A DNA stretch of 64,000 nt from Dactylorhiza incarnata (Eukaryota; Streptophyta; Magnoliopsida; Asparagales; Orchidaceae), in the NCBI GenBank assembly GCA_033032865.1, contig JAWHQI010000049.1:8543001-8607000 (forward strand), in the 5' to 3' direction. Below the pieces are notes generated by a model. That model saw only the letters and a list, made by a program, of their open reading frames with translations. It made no database searches and was not told the DNA's origin. The position numbers and the translations under genes were made by a program. Positions 11,040-22,311 of the stretch are shown piece after piece (the stretch's first letter is position 1; each line of letters begins with the position of its first letter).

Positions 11040-11521
11040 ATGATTTTTTTTAATAAACATTAAAATCCCTCTCTTTCTCTCCTGCAACCCCTCGCTCGCG
11101 ATTTCCTCCCGCACCCTCTCTCACTCCCGATTTCCTCCCTCACCCTCTCTCTCGCTCGCGATTTCGTCCCTCACCCTCTCAGCGCTGAACGTCTTCCTCT
11201 CCTCCTCACTAGGGCTCGCCGACAACAGCTATAGCAGCGGCGATTCCCTCTCCACGACCAGCGAGGCATCCCTTCCGGCGGGATTCCAGCCCCCCTCCAT
11301 CAGTGACGTTCAGCGCTCGATTCCTCTCGGCAGTCCAGGTTTCGCACCTCCTGCACGCTACAGTCGCCGCTTCCCCCATCCAGTCCGGCGTGATTCCATC
11401 CCCCCTCCGGCGGCGAGATCCTCGACTGCCGCTGCCTCTCGCATCACTTGTCCACTCTTCCTGATAACCCTAAGCCCGCTCCCGTTCATCCCGCTCCCGT
11501 TCATCAACGACGTTCGCCGGT
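11040..11521 (+). other. 5'-UTR-like GC-rich segment ending in a splice donor (captured first exon?)
   Basis: Contains about three imperfect repeats of ctcgcgatttcctccctcaccctctct (11087-11180), then a GC-rich stretch with cactagggctcgccg, typical of plant 5' leaders, ending in gttcgccg|gtaagcg near 11520. No long frame. I infer a captured promoter-proximal exon; the source gene is unknown. Confidence 0.35.
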
Positions 11522-12571
11522 AAGCGATCTTGAACTAGGAATGAGAAGAAAATCTCAAAGTGGGTCTTTTGTGAATGCCTCCTATTTTGCTTAATCTCCC
11601 GAGCTAATGTCAATGAATGCCACTTTATATGGTTCAGATACTCTTTCTCCAACCGGATCATCTTCATGGCTATCTCTTTCATTTGAGGAATCTCGGTCTC
11701 TCCCACGGCAATCTCTTTCATTTGCTGCTTATACAGTTGGTGTGATGGTCCCTCGCATTAGGCTTTATGCCTTTTTAGGGAAGGAGCTTGAACAAGTCAA
11801 AACTGGAATCAACAGCCACCACTTGACTATGGTAAGCTCCAGTTCTCTGCTACTGCAATAACTATGAGTTGAAACTATTTGCGCTGAATATCCTATGCTT
11901 CTCCATATTTGCAATATTCGCTCCATATTTACTGAGAAAGAGAAGAAACTCCTGGCAAAGGCTTCAAAAGTAAGTTTCTGTATATCCTGACTCCTCTTGA
12001 ATTGCACCAGTAAACTGCATATCTCCTCAGTATTGGAACTTTTTTACTTGCTCTTTGGATTTCAGAGATGCTTTATGGCATGTTGTAAGTAGAGAACTGA
12101 TTTAATTATGTAAATATTAGGCATGTCTTAGTTTCTAGTTACAATTATAAGAAGCAAAAGAACTAGAACATTTAAGTTGACCCTTGAGTTAGATTATAGT
12201 ATAATTTTTTCACCACAAACGGATTAAGAAACTCCATTAAAAAACTGAATTAGAATACATAAACTGAAGAGATGGGATCAACTGAATGGGCTCCAAACAG
12301 ATTAAAATTCAAGAAATCTCTACTCGTTGCATATATCTAATTATGGACACCAAAACTCTAAATCTAATCCTCCCTTACCATTCTATTCCATATCTCCTTT
12401 CATTCGCATCTAATTATAGACACCAAATTGAGATCGGACAGTCATTGCTATTGGAAAGACGACTCGGCTTAAGAATTGGGTTGCGATTGAAAATTCATCG
12501 CAAAATATCAGATTTTAAATAATTTTCATTGCTTGTTCTTTACAATATACTGTCTGATGTTAAACTTGCAG
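11522..12571. other. Intron-like sequence upstream of the helicase exon
   Basis: AT-rich, with no recognised exon. A short minus-strand frame at 11470-11721 has a helical, charged composition but no recognised domain. The stretch ends with the acceptor aaacttgcag at 12571. Confidence 0.4.
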
Positions 12572-12694
12572 ATCCTGAATCCTCCAATTTTAGTTTTCAT
12601 CCAAAGCAAAGAAAGAGCGAAGGAGCTTTACAAGGAATTGGCATTGGAGGACATACATGCTGATGTTGTACATACAGATCTGACTCAAGAGCAG
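12572..12694 (+). pseudogene. RH57: Single exon of a DEAD-box RNA helicase (ROK1/DDX52 type)
   Basis: A 123-nt, phase-0 exon between acceptor aaacttgcag and donor CAG|GTGATA, encoding 41 residues including [20 protein letters not shown] and HTDLTQEQ. This matches the start of the helicase C domain (motif IV region, [13 protein letters not shown].eL) of the plant RH57/ROK1-type DEAD-box helicases that act in ribosome biogenesis. The exon itself is open, but no neighbouring helicase exons are visible on either side, so it is an isolated fragment. The same exon once stood to the left of 7903: only its last 10 bases remain next to the Copia-1 LTR. Confidence 0.7.
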
Positions 12695-13149
12695 GTGATA
12701 CTGTATAATTCGATTGTGTTACATTTGACTTTATGAGGGTGTTTTATCTTTTGCTGATCTAATAATTCTATGGTAATGTTTGTTAGTAGAAACAAAAGCG
12801 AGTCTCTTCCAATTTTATTTTATTATTATTTCTCAAAATTTAATTTTGACCGTCACCGACATGCCAAACGAGTTCACGAATGACAGTTCATGACCACGTT
12901 CACGACCGTCACCGCCGTGCCAAACGTAACTGAGCCTCAATAGAAACACATAAATCTGAATGTTCTTTATTCCAATATATTCGTGTACTCTACTTGCTTT
13001 GAATTGCATCATTTTACAACAATCCACTATAAAACTGCATCTTTTCTTCCATTATGATGCGGAAGAAATCGCGAAAGAATTTCCCGGTGCAAAGCTGAAT
13101 AAGCCTAAGTAAATCAACAGTCTCATTCTAGTTAAGCTTATTCATTTCG

Positions 13150-13203
13150 AATAATAAAGGTGTTGTTTAGAAGCTAGTGTTTCTAAACAACACCTCTATT
13201 ATT
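13150..13203. repeat. Short hairpin, copy 2
   Basis: Same 23-bp stem as at 8368, arms 13150-13172 and 13181-13203, with the same single mismatch. Confidence 0.65.
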
Positions 13204-14188
13204 TTAATTTTAGGATACTTGGAAAAATATGTGTAAAGCTCTGATTATTTGAAAAGTAAAATTTGAAATAGTAGTAGCTTCTTGGAAACCTCTTTTACAA
13301 ATGTTAGTATTCTCTTTGAGGTTTATTGTGCATGCATTGAATGTCAAAACAATTCTAAGTTTTTCTTTTTTTCTTTGACATCTGGCAGCTTTAAACCTAC
13401 TCATAATGGGGCAGAAGCAGATCTCTGATTCGTATTCTGTGCTGGTTTGAACAATTCTATGTCCATTTGCTGTTTTTATTTTATTTGTTTATACACACGA
13501 GCCCTTAAATTCTGATGTTTTGAGTGATGTTACCAGCTGCGATCGTGTTTTATGTTGAACAGTTGGATTGGGATGGACAAATTGAGTGCAAGGGAATACA
13601 TACTCAAGTGCCAGGTGGTGCAGAAAAAGGGGACGACTTGAATGTTTGCTCCTATAATTACCATGCTTAGTACATCATTTTCATGTTGTTATGATCTGCA
13701 ATGTAATTTTCCTGATCCTTCAAAGTGCTCGTAGTCATCTGATGCAATGTAGTTTAGTGCCTGGTGCAGAGTCTCATGGTAAGTGCTGAACTTATTTAAA
13801 ATTGCAAAATTTATTTTTTAGATCTTACTTCATTTTATGCACTTAAAATCATAATTCTGTATGAGCGGGGATTACAACTTCATTAATTATCAAGTATATG
13901 GATTTCTGAATAGGAAAATACTGATATTTTGGTGCAAGTCATTGTGATTAAGAGGGGATTAATGGTTGGCGTAATCAGAAAATGAAATAGGCAGCCAGAC
14001 TGGGGGAGACAAAGAGTGGTTAATTATTATGCGTCTTCGTCGATTTCTAGGTTTGATAGGGGTGACTGCAGCTGACAAGTACTGCTACTTTTACTCCAAG
14101 ATTTTATAGCCATTTCTATTATTTTAATTAAACCGATTAAATTTGTGTCGGAGTTCATATATTTTTTTCTTCCTATTTCTCATCACAG

Positions 14189-14438
14189 ATATCAAATTAT
14201 AAAAAGGATGTTGCAGTAGGTTGCATTCGGAGGGATTTGTCCCAGGAGGGAAACCATGGGTAATAGTTTAAGCTTCTCCATGAATTTCATCATCATCAAT
14301 ATTATCATTATTATCAAATCTTTATCTCCATTAAATTAACCTTTGAACGTAACCCCAGGTTGGACATTTGTTTGTGGAGATTAAATATGCAAAGGCACTG
14401 CACTTAATGTTGTGCAGATTACGGAGAAGTTGTTGTGA
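14189..14438 (+). pseudogene. Aspartate-semialdehyde dehydrogenase C-terminal exons, fragment 2
   Basis: Second copy of the exon pair: 14189-14259 (acceptor ATCACAG, donor ATGG|GTAATA) and 14359-14438. It shares the frame-shifting deletion of copy 1 and adds an in-frame stop (gat taa) where copy 1 has gat caa. The deletion therefore predates the duplication, and the stop followed it. Confidence 0.65.
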
Positions 14439-15453
14439 TTCCTTGGCCTGTGGCTCAATTACTATATGAATTTGTGTATTGGAGTTTAGGATTTAAGAAG
14501 TAGAGTTTACTATATGAAATTTTGTGCCCTCAAGATGCTTATATAAAAGAAGCTACTTTGCACCTTTGCTCATGTTGGGTTGTTTTGGTATATAATTTTA
14601 TTGTTTTTGTATTATTTTAAATTATTTTTTATCGCTTTGTCTATCTTGCTTGAATATTGTATCAAAATAGCTTACAATTATATGCCAGGACTTGGGAAAT
14701 ATGTTCTGTGGTGTATATGTAAAAAAAGAATTTTTGAAGTACTGACCACAATTAGTGTGAACACAATTTATTAAAGTCGGCATGCCATTGAAAAAAGTGG
14801 TGAACTTGATTAAATTTATAGTGAGATGATCAAATGGTAATAATTAGATGATCTCTAATGTTTCCAGGGTACCATTGATTATAAATCTATTGGCGAAATC
14901 AAACGTACACTGGGAAGATCACTACTTAAAATGGGATCACATTCTGTGTATAGCCACCTGAGATTGCAACTATTGATTTGTGATCTGGAGGTTGTGATAA
15001 AGAAGCCAGAGTTGTGTATATAACATTTCCCTCAATACTCACTATTGATTTGCGATCTATAATTTGCTTGTGCTGGAAAAAGAATACTAAATTATCAATA
15101 TAGATGCTTCTTTTTTGTACATGTTCAAAGTGAAGTGGTTATGGTGTAATGTTTTGTCAAAACAATTTAAGCTCCATTTTGTAATGTTTTGTTGTTGTTA
15201 TGGTTTAAGATTATACATATTATTCTGAGTGAAATTGAATTGACTAAGCACCGCAGACAAATTGTTTTAATAATATTACATCTATAATGTATTAGAAGGA
15301 AATACTCATACTTTACTGTGGCATTGAGATTTCGTCCGGCAGACGTCTCTTGCAAGATGGCATGAGTTCTTCTTGCTTCTCTGCTGCATTCATGGTGAGT
15401 TTTTCTCCCGCAACCATCTGTCACACCCGCTCCTCCCTATTTTAATAAACTAA

Positions 15454-15775
15454 GGCTTCGTTTGGCACGGTGGTGGCGGTCAAAAATGCGGTGGTCATGA
15501 ACCGTCGTTCTTGAACGTCCGACCTCACCTCCAAAATGTTCTCCGCACAGATCCAAAAGGTTCTCCGCGGAGATCGAGAAGGTTCTCCGCGGATATCCAA
15601 AAGGTTCTCCGCGGAGATCCAGAAGGTTCTCCGCGGAGAGCAAATGGTTCTCCGCGGAGATCCAAAAGGCTCTCCGCGGAGACCTAAAAGGTTCTCCACG
15701 GAAAACCATTTGGATCTCCGCGGAGAGCCATTTGGATCTCCGTGGAGATCCAAATAACTCTCCGCGGAGATCCAA
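15454..15775. repeat. Left TIR and subterminal palindromes of a third unit
   Basis: ggcttcgtttggcacggtgg begins at 15454 and the TIR runs to about 15516, followed by about eleven CTCCGCGGAG units (15540-15775), one more than in copy 1. No matching right TIR follows; similarity ends at the poly-C run near 15975-15990. Confidence 0.65.
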
Positions 15776-15990
15776 ATTGTCGTCGCGGTGATAAGAATTA
15801 TCACTGAAAAGAGCATTCCTCTCTCCCTCCCTCCATTTTTTTTCCTTTCCCTCTTTTCTCTTCCTCTCTCCCCCTTTCCTTCTCCTCCCCTCTTTTTTCT
15901 CCTCCGCCTCTTTTTCTTTCTCTTCCCTCCCCCTCCCCCCTTTTCCCCCCTCATACCAGAGTAGAACCCGGCGCCCCCCCCCCCCCCCCT

Positions 15991-17117
15991 ACTTATTCAT
16001 TTTTCCCTCCACGTATCCTTACCATCTTAGCATCTTCATATCACGAGCCACGATCTGTCGGTTCATCACCTTCATTGACATTCCTTGCTACGACGTTCCA
16101 TTCGCATATCTCATCCTGCATTCCATTCGCAAAAACCACGCAACTCTGCACAGCCCCATTGTTCCTCATTAGGGCATCCTCATATCACATCCACGGGGCT
16201 CTGAAACAACGCCGACTGCCAACGATCCTCACCACATCGTCGGTGCTTCTTCTACAACACCTCGGGTATGCTGCATTACCCATCTTGCACTTTATCTCCT
16301 CCTTTCTGTCTTCGATTTCCGTTCTTATAACCCACGATCTCTCGCGGAATCTTCATTGCAAACGCCATTCATCCACATCGAACACGCCGTCGTTCTTCTT
16401 CATCTAACCATCTCCGTGCCTTCTATTCTGCGATTACTACAGGCTTCGATTTTGAGGGTACCCAAGAACCTTCTCCACGCCTTCCTTCAATTTCAAAGGT
16501 CCCAACTCCCTGCTTTCATTTCTTTCTCTGAATCTGAAGCTTCCACTGTGAGCGTCCAAACTCTTCAAATATCAATGATTTGCATAAGGTTGTTGCTTCT
16601 TAGTTTTTTAATTAGAAATCCTTGCATATATAGCGTTTTTTTAATTATAAATCCGTGCTGGACCTCAACTTTTTTGGTGGTCTCACTCATTCCGGGTGCA
16701 AACTACAAATCTTCTTGTATATCTCACACAAAAGCTAAGCCAGGTGTATGCAGATTTCAAACAAAATTACAGTGCGTGATTTTTGTGAGGCAATTTTCTT
16801 GTAAGATGATTTTGTATGTAACTTTATTATTTTTTCTCCTCGCATTCCGGGTCCTTTTTTGAAGATTTTGTGTTCTCCATTGACTCCACTTACATGTAGG
16901 TAGGCAAATTAATATTCTTGTCAGCAGACAACAAAGAATAGAAGTGGAACGTGGTCATATGAAGTCCGAGTTAGAGCAAATTAAACAGGGCGTATCTCTC
17001 TGTCAATTATTGTATTCCTAAACTCGATTGTGTAAGCTCTCTTTTTAGTTTTTTTTTTTACTTTGTTGGATTGATCTTAGATTGCAACCTTTGTTGGATT
17101 GATCTTAGATTGCAAGT
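15991..17117. other. Gene-fragment-like region of unknown origin
   Basis: Not homologous to the preceding unit. The best coding candidate is about 16900-17005: after acceptor acatgtag it reads RQINILVSRQQRIEVERGHM and on to SELEQIKQ, a coiled-coil-like stretch that could be a captured exon. Other open frames here (16075-16862) look fortuitous. A 26-bp direct duplication (tttgttggattgatcttagattgcaa) occurs at about 17062-17116. Confidence 0.3.
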
Positions 17118-17678
17118 CTCTACCATTCTAGAACAGTCGCAACCTTTGTTGGGTCCACAGATATGCCATCCTTGCTCACCACATGGCCCAAGAAAGATAC
17201 CTGAGAAAGCCAGAACTCGCACTTGCTTAATTTGTCATACAACCTGTTTTCTCTCAAGGTCGACAGCACCAAACGCAATTGTCGAGCATGCTCCTCTTCA
17301 TTGGGCAAATACACCAACACATCGTCTATAAACACGACCACAAACTGATCCAAATATTCTCTAAATACTCTGTTCATCAAATCCATAAAAGTTGAAGGCT
17401 CATTTGTCTGCCCAAACGACATCACCAAGAATTCGAAATGCCCGTAACGCGTTCGAAAAGCAGTTCGCGGAACATCCAACTCTCAAATTCTCAACTGATG
17501 ATAACCTGAGCGAAGATCAATCTTTGAGAATACGCAGCTACTTGCAATTGATCAAACAGATCATCAATCTGCGACAACGGGTATCTGTTCTTCACTGTTA
17601 CCTTGTTCAACTCTCGATAATCAATACACAATCTCATTGAACCATCCTTCTTCTTAACAAACAAAATTAGAGCACCCC
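17118..17678 (-). pseudogene. Ty3/gypsy reverse transcriptase fragment
   Basis: Minus-strand [22 protein letters not shown] (about 17665-17605), then after a frameshift near 17480 [13 protein letters not shown], the catalytic box VFIDDVLVY (about 17325) and [17 protein letters not shown]. It belongs to the Ty3 chromovirus (Tekay-like) type. It stops dead at the LTR that starts at 17679, so it is probably an older Ty3 copy cut by the next element; a rearrangement of that same element cannot be excluded. Confidence 0.8.
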
Positions 17679-19465
17679 TGTAACACCCTCCCTGTTACAT
17701 AGAACATAGCAGTAGGCCCGACCGGGACCCCACGCCATATTAAACGAACAGAAGAGCGCGTCACTTAATTAGTTTCAAACAATTAATATAATAACCATCT
17801 CAGCATACAGAGTCGTACAACGGAAGCATTTAATTTATTAAGTACAAACCAGCTTACAAAAACTTGTCCACTTATTAGCTATGAATGAGTACACAAAAAG
17901 GGTCTTTACATAATTTGTTTACATCAACTAGGTGGCTTCCAAACATCGGCACGCAGGCCAGCCACACATGAAAAATAGTAAAGAAAAAGTTTTGGCCTTC
18001 GAAAGCCAGCACAACACAGCAGCAGGGGCTTCAGCCCGCTATTTCTCACTAGTCTCGCTAGGACCTGTACAAACAAATCCACCAAAAGAGTGGGGGAAAA
18101 CAAGCAACCGATCAGCTTTAACTGACCCGGATATAACGACCCCACCCCATACCTGGGGCGGTGGTACTCCTTCCCTGCAGGCAAGCAATAGAAACATATA
18201 TTTCACAGGTGCGCCTAAGCACCACATTGTGCTCTCAAGGCACACTTTAGCATACTCCCCGAGTTACGCCTCCACGCTAAGTCTTATTTCAACTTAGACA
18301 AACTATTTGAGCTAGGTCGTACACACGAAGTTTCGATACTCTTCCATAGCCCGGTGCACCGAGGGACGACCTCTTCACCACCACTATGGGCGGGTTTGGA
18401 TCAGCTAGGCCCGTGCTCAATCATCGTGATCAACTCTGCGGGTAAGCTTTCACATATGCCCGTTTCTCAAAGCGAGGCCCTCAAGGCCCTCCAGCTTCTT
18501 CTGCTATGCACCCAGCCCCCAGGGCTTAGGTCACACATAGGCTCACACAATCAGCTCACTGGGAGCTACCGCTGGCGCTAGCACTAGCGCCCGGTGCTAG
18601 TAACAGAACCTAGTTCTCCTACCTTTTTCCGGGTATTGTCTGGGAAACCCCTCCAGAACTCCTTCTAGCACGTCTTAGTACTTATAACCCGAAAAACACA
18701 GCATATATCATATATTCTTCTCCGGCAAGCAACAAGCAAGCATCACCAATCCAGACCAACCTGTCCAGATGGGCTTCACACAGCATGACTATGTCCGTAC
18801 TTCGATTCCAGACTCTAAATGCAAATTCTCATGGGGATAACATCAACCCACCGGAAGAACTCATCTACTAATTTGTAGAAGTCTTCCTAAGTATGCAAAT
18901 CAAAGGACGCACATGTCCAAAGATATAGGGAGGAGAATCGTTACCCTCGGCTCTTGTTTCGGTGCCATAGAACTGAGAGGGAATCGGCTGGAATCCTTTG
19001 AAACAGCTTCCTCTCCACAGAATCGACGATGGCGCAAGCACGCAAGATCTCCTTCGTGGATTTGCCTTTGGCACAACGACCTTCAACTGATCTCCTTCCC
19101 TGCTCTTAGCCCACTGCTCTCAGAAAGGCAGAGGATTCTCAGAAAATGAGAAGGAAAGTTGGATTTGGGTGCTTATATGGTTTTCCCGCTACCGCCAGCG
19201 CTAGCCACTAGTGCCTGGCGCTAGCTCAGAGTCTGTACCGCTCTAATACACTACCACTAGCGCTAGAGCTACCGCCTGCGCTAGCAACTATCGATGAATC
19301 TATTGAGTTCAACTCGTTCGTCGAAATACATTCGCCGGGACACATTCGTCAAAAAGCTACCGCTAGCTCTAGCGCTACCGCCGGCGCTAGCACTAGCGCC
19401 TGGTGCTAGCTTCTTAGCTTCAGCACACTTGCACTTTCTTTGCACATGAAAATTGGGGTCTTACA
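17679..19465 (-). repeat. Tekay-like 3' LTR
   Basis: On the minus strand it starts TGTAAGACCCC and ends GTGTTACA, 1787 bp. Clusters of GCTAGCGCC/GGCGCTAG words lie at about 19180-19230, 19245-19290, 19355-19415 and 18560-18600. A TATA-like CCATATAAGCACC follows the first three clusters on the minus strand (about 19166-19178). Confidence 0.85.
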
Positions 19466-19476
19466 ATTCTTCCCCC

Positions 19477-21017
19477 TTAAAAGAATTTCGTCCCAAAATT
19501 CCAACAGTGCAAATAATCAAAAAGATACAGAATATGACTTGTATCTAAACCGAACAGCTCAGGGAACTCCTCACGCATGGTTTGCTCGCGCTCCCATGTA
19601 AGCTCCTCACGACCGCAGTTGTTCCCGCGGACTTTGACCATTTTGATCAATTTATTCCGCAGTTGTTTGACTTCAGTGTCTTTGATGCAAATAGATGTGA
19701 CCACCGTCTTCAGCCCATCATCGACTGGCACCTGACTAGCCACAAGCTCTTGGCTAGGCTCTGGCACAGCTTTTCTCAGCACCGATATGTGAAACACATC
19801 GTGCAAACCGCTCAACTCCGTCGAAATAGCGAGCCGATATGCAGCTTCGCCAACACGCTCCAGTATCTCAAACGGTCCAAGGTAACTTGGACTCAGTTTT
19901 TTCAAGCGTCGAATCCTAGACACTCCCTTGAAAGGTTTGATCTTGAGATATACCCAGTCGCCCACGGCGAACTTAACATTCATGTGCTTGGCGTTGTAGT
20001 ATCTTGCCTGCCTATCCTGCGCCACCAACAATTGTTCCCAGATTGTTCGAATAGTCGAATTTGCATCTTCGACTTCCTTCCGCTTAAACAACTTTGTCTC
20101 ACCAGTCTCCGCCCAAGCCAATGGAGTACGACAAGCTCTACCATAGAGGGCCTCAAAGGGCGCCATCTTTATACTTGCCTGGTAGCTGTTATTATAAGCG
20201 AACTCAATCATGAAAAGATGATCTTCCCACTTCTTACCGAAATCCGGGACGCACATGCGGAGCATATCCTCCAAAGATCTGTTAGTACGTTCAGTCTGTC
20301 CATCCGTTTGAGGGTGAAAGGCAGTACTAAACTTCAATTTTGTACCCAACAACTGGTGGATTAGCCTCCAATCTTTCGAAGTAAGGCGCCCATCTTGGTC
20401 ACTAACGATGCTATGGGGCACACCGTGCAAACGTACAATACTATCAACATATAGCTTTGCTAATTTCTCCACTGAATCGTCCTTCCGGTTTGGAATAAAG
20501 TGGGCTACCTTCGTCAAGCGATCCACGATCACCCAAACATCATCATTCCCACTCTGCGATCTCGGCAAACCGTGCACAAAATCCATCGACATGTCATCAA
20601 ATTTCCATTCTGGTACAGGCAACGACTTCAGGAACCCACCAGATTTCTGACATTCTGCCTTCACTAGTGCGCAAGTTTTGCATTTTGCCACGTAAAGGGC
20701 GATGTCATTCTTCAAACCTGGCCACTAAAACAGCCTCTTCATGTCCTGGTACATTTTTGTGATCCCCAGGTGAATTGAGTATTTTGAAAAATGTGTTTCA
20801 TACATCAATTCCTCCCGCAATTTGCCCACATTTAGGACGTACAACCGACCGTCTTTCCACATAAGACCGTCGTCCAATACAAACTCTGCAGCAGACCTAT
20901 CCCCAGTCTCTGCCAAGTAGCGTTCATGCTCGAATCAAGCTCCAGGGCCTGTCGTATTCTGTCCGCGAGATCATATTGCACCTCTGTCCAGATTAAGCAC
21001 GCACTCGCAATTGGAGG
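19477..21017 (-). pseudogene. Ty3 integrase region (Tekay-like)
   Basis: Minus strand. The N-terminal part (20727-21017) holds the H..H half of the HHCC finger (HFSKYSIHLG). An in-frame stop at about 20725-20727 precedes the C..C half (CKTC) and the catalytic core: D in MSMDFVHGLP, D in SDQDGRLTS, E in TDGQTERTNRSLE. The C-terminal part (VGDWVYLKIKPF, LGPFEILERVG, then a chromodomain-like ELTWEREQTMREEFPELF tail) fits chromoviruses. The main frame is open for 412 codons. Confidence 0.85.
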
Positions 21018-21035
21018 CAAGAGGGGGGTTTTACA

Positions 21036-21981
21036 TGGTGGCCATTAATGGCCCTTGATGAAGAATTTCGGTTTCATGTGGGGGAGGTGAATTGGGCATC
21101 AATGTGGCCGGGAGAAGGCTAGAAACTCCTCTCCCCCAAGAGGAGATGAATGGTGCCATTAATGGGGGAGATTGGAGGTTTCTTCTTCCTCCCCATTAAC
21201 TCCCCTTCTCTCTCTCTTTCAAATTGGGCTTTCTCTCTCCTAGCCGATTTTCTTGAAATTGAATGGCCAATTCAGTAGCACCCAACCCCATTAGGTGGTG
21301 GACCACCTCAATTGGGTCTAGCCCAAGTGGATTGGGCTTGATTCGGTCAAAATAGGTCATTTTGACATAAATTTGAGGTAGAGTTGACTTTGGTCAATTT
21401 GACCCCTTTGGGTTAACCCCAATGGGTGGTTGGTCACCCATTGTCCTCCCTTAAGGGTTTGGAAGGTCTATGTATGGTCAATTTGGCAAGGTGAGTGTCA
21501 ATTGACTCTTAATAGGTCACTTTGACCAAAATAGGGCTAGGGTTGACTTTGGTAAAATTGGCCAAATTGGAGGCCCCATGATGGGGCTTTTTGGTCCATT
21601 AGGTCCATAGTATCCTTATAAGGGTAGGCACAAGATCAATTTGGCATGGTGGAGGTCAATTGGCCCTAATTCAGCTACTTTGACCAATTTAGGGCTAGGG
21701 TTGACTTTGGTCAATTTGGCCTCTTTGGTTGACCCCAATGGGTCCCTGGTGCTCTAAGGGGACCCCTAATGGGTTAGGGATGCTATGGTGGGGTTAAGGA
21801 ATCAAGGTGAGGCCTTAAAGTCCAACCCTAGGCTTGGTATCTGAAAAATTGCTTTTTGCAGACCACTTTGGTTTTCTCCTTCTTACCTAAGTTCACATGA
21901 TCTTAAGCTCTTCCTATGGTTTGTCATGACCTAGTCATGACAAAACCAACTTGGGGGTCTAGTGGTTTGGGGGATGTTACA
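21036..21981 (-). repeat. Probable solo or truncated LTR of another Ty3 family
   Basis: Read on the minus strand it begins TGTAACATCCCCC (ending at 21981 on +) and could end in CA at 21036. Within it, three imperfect copies of about 155 bp (gggctagggttgactttggtcaa type, near 21375, 21535 and 21690) are built from GGTCAA/TTGACC words. No target-site duplication fits (ttaca versus ggtaa), so the left border is uncertain. Confidence 0.4.
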
Positions 21982-22306
21982 GGTAAAGCCTAAGTAAGAA
22001 GGGAAATATGTTCATGGCTTTACCAGGTAAAGCCTAAGAAAGACGGGAAATATGCTCCAGATGTTTATTTTGCATGAAAGAAGGTAAAGCCATGAACATA
22101 TTTTAAAATCATTGTTTATAGTACATGGCTTTTCTTTAGTCTACTCCAGATGTACATCAGGTAAAGCTAAGAATATGTATTGCCCCTTGCTTACACATTA
22201 TTATTGCACCATGCTTGCACATTTACTTGCACATTTTAATCATGTATAAGCAAATACCATGCTTGCACATTATTCTTGCACATTACAATTGCACCACGCT
22301 TGCAAA
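21982..22306. other. Short spacer with small repeats
   Basis: Three copies of ggtaaagcc-like sequence (21982, 22026, 22084) and repeated ttgcacatt/ccatgcttgcac units at 22185-22305. No gene seen. It is the left flank of Copia-2 and ends in the TSD ttttg (22307-22311). Confidence 0.5.
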
Positions 22307-22311
22307 TTTTG

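Larger units (their letters stand above)
10490..12936. mobile_element. TIR-bounded segment carrying gene fragments (possible Pack-type DNA transposon)
   Basis: The left TIR (ggcttcgtttggcacggtgg..., 10490-10552) and right TIR (12872-12936, reversed) are inverted matches over about 57 bp, apart from a 6-base insertion near the right tip. Inside are subterminal palindromic repeats, a CT-rich tract, a 5'-UTR-like GC-rich segment ending at a splice donor, and one helicase exon. No transposase is seen. Flanks are actaa|ggct and gagcc|tcaat, with no clear target-site duplication. It may be a non-autonomous element, or a MITE-split host gene copy. Confidence 0.45.
12685..15970. repeat. Tandem unit copy 2
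   Basis: Near-identical to 7903-10985 in the same orientation. Equivalent points are spaced about 4.96 kb apart (left TIR 10490 versus 15454). Copy 2 has an extra segment of about 180 bp near 14527-14700. The intact exon junction at 12694 shows the pre-insertion state of the Copia-1 target. Confidence 0.85.
17679..21030 (-). mobile_element. Tekay-like Ty3 element, 5'-truncated
   Basis: Minus orientation: 3' LTR at 17679-19465, PPT (aagggggaagaat on the minus strand) at about 19466-19478, integrase region to about 21017, then a sharp end. RT, protease, gag and the 5' LTR are missing. The same LTR family occurs as a solo LTR at 32440-34242. Confidence 0.8.

Noticed and set aside
10473..11114. 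Several overlapping frames on both strands across the CTCCGCGGAG array and CT tract
   Set aside because: They are translations of palindromic and low-complexity repeats; similar frames appear on the opposite strand and change between copies.
11470..11721. Minus-strand 83-codon frame with helical charged sequence
   Set aside because: Some coding-like composition, but no recognisable domain, no conserved start, and it overlaps the 5'-UTR-like segment. Not called as a gene.
12833..13027. 64-codon minus-strand frames conserved in both tandem copies (8051-8245 and 12833-13027)
   Set aside because: They cross the TIR and are conserved only because the whole unit is duplicated; no domain.
16075..16862. 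Two plus-strand frames of 110 and 168 codons
   Set aside because: Composition is Ser/Leu/Phe-rich as expected for pyrimidine-rich non-coding DNA; no domain or splice logic.
19582..20364. 260-codon plus-strand frame
   Set aside because: Exact antisense shadow of the Tekay integrase.
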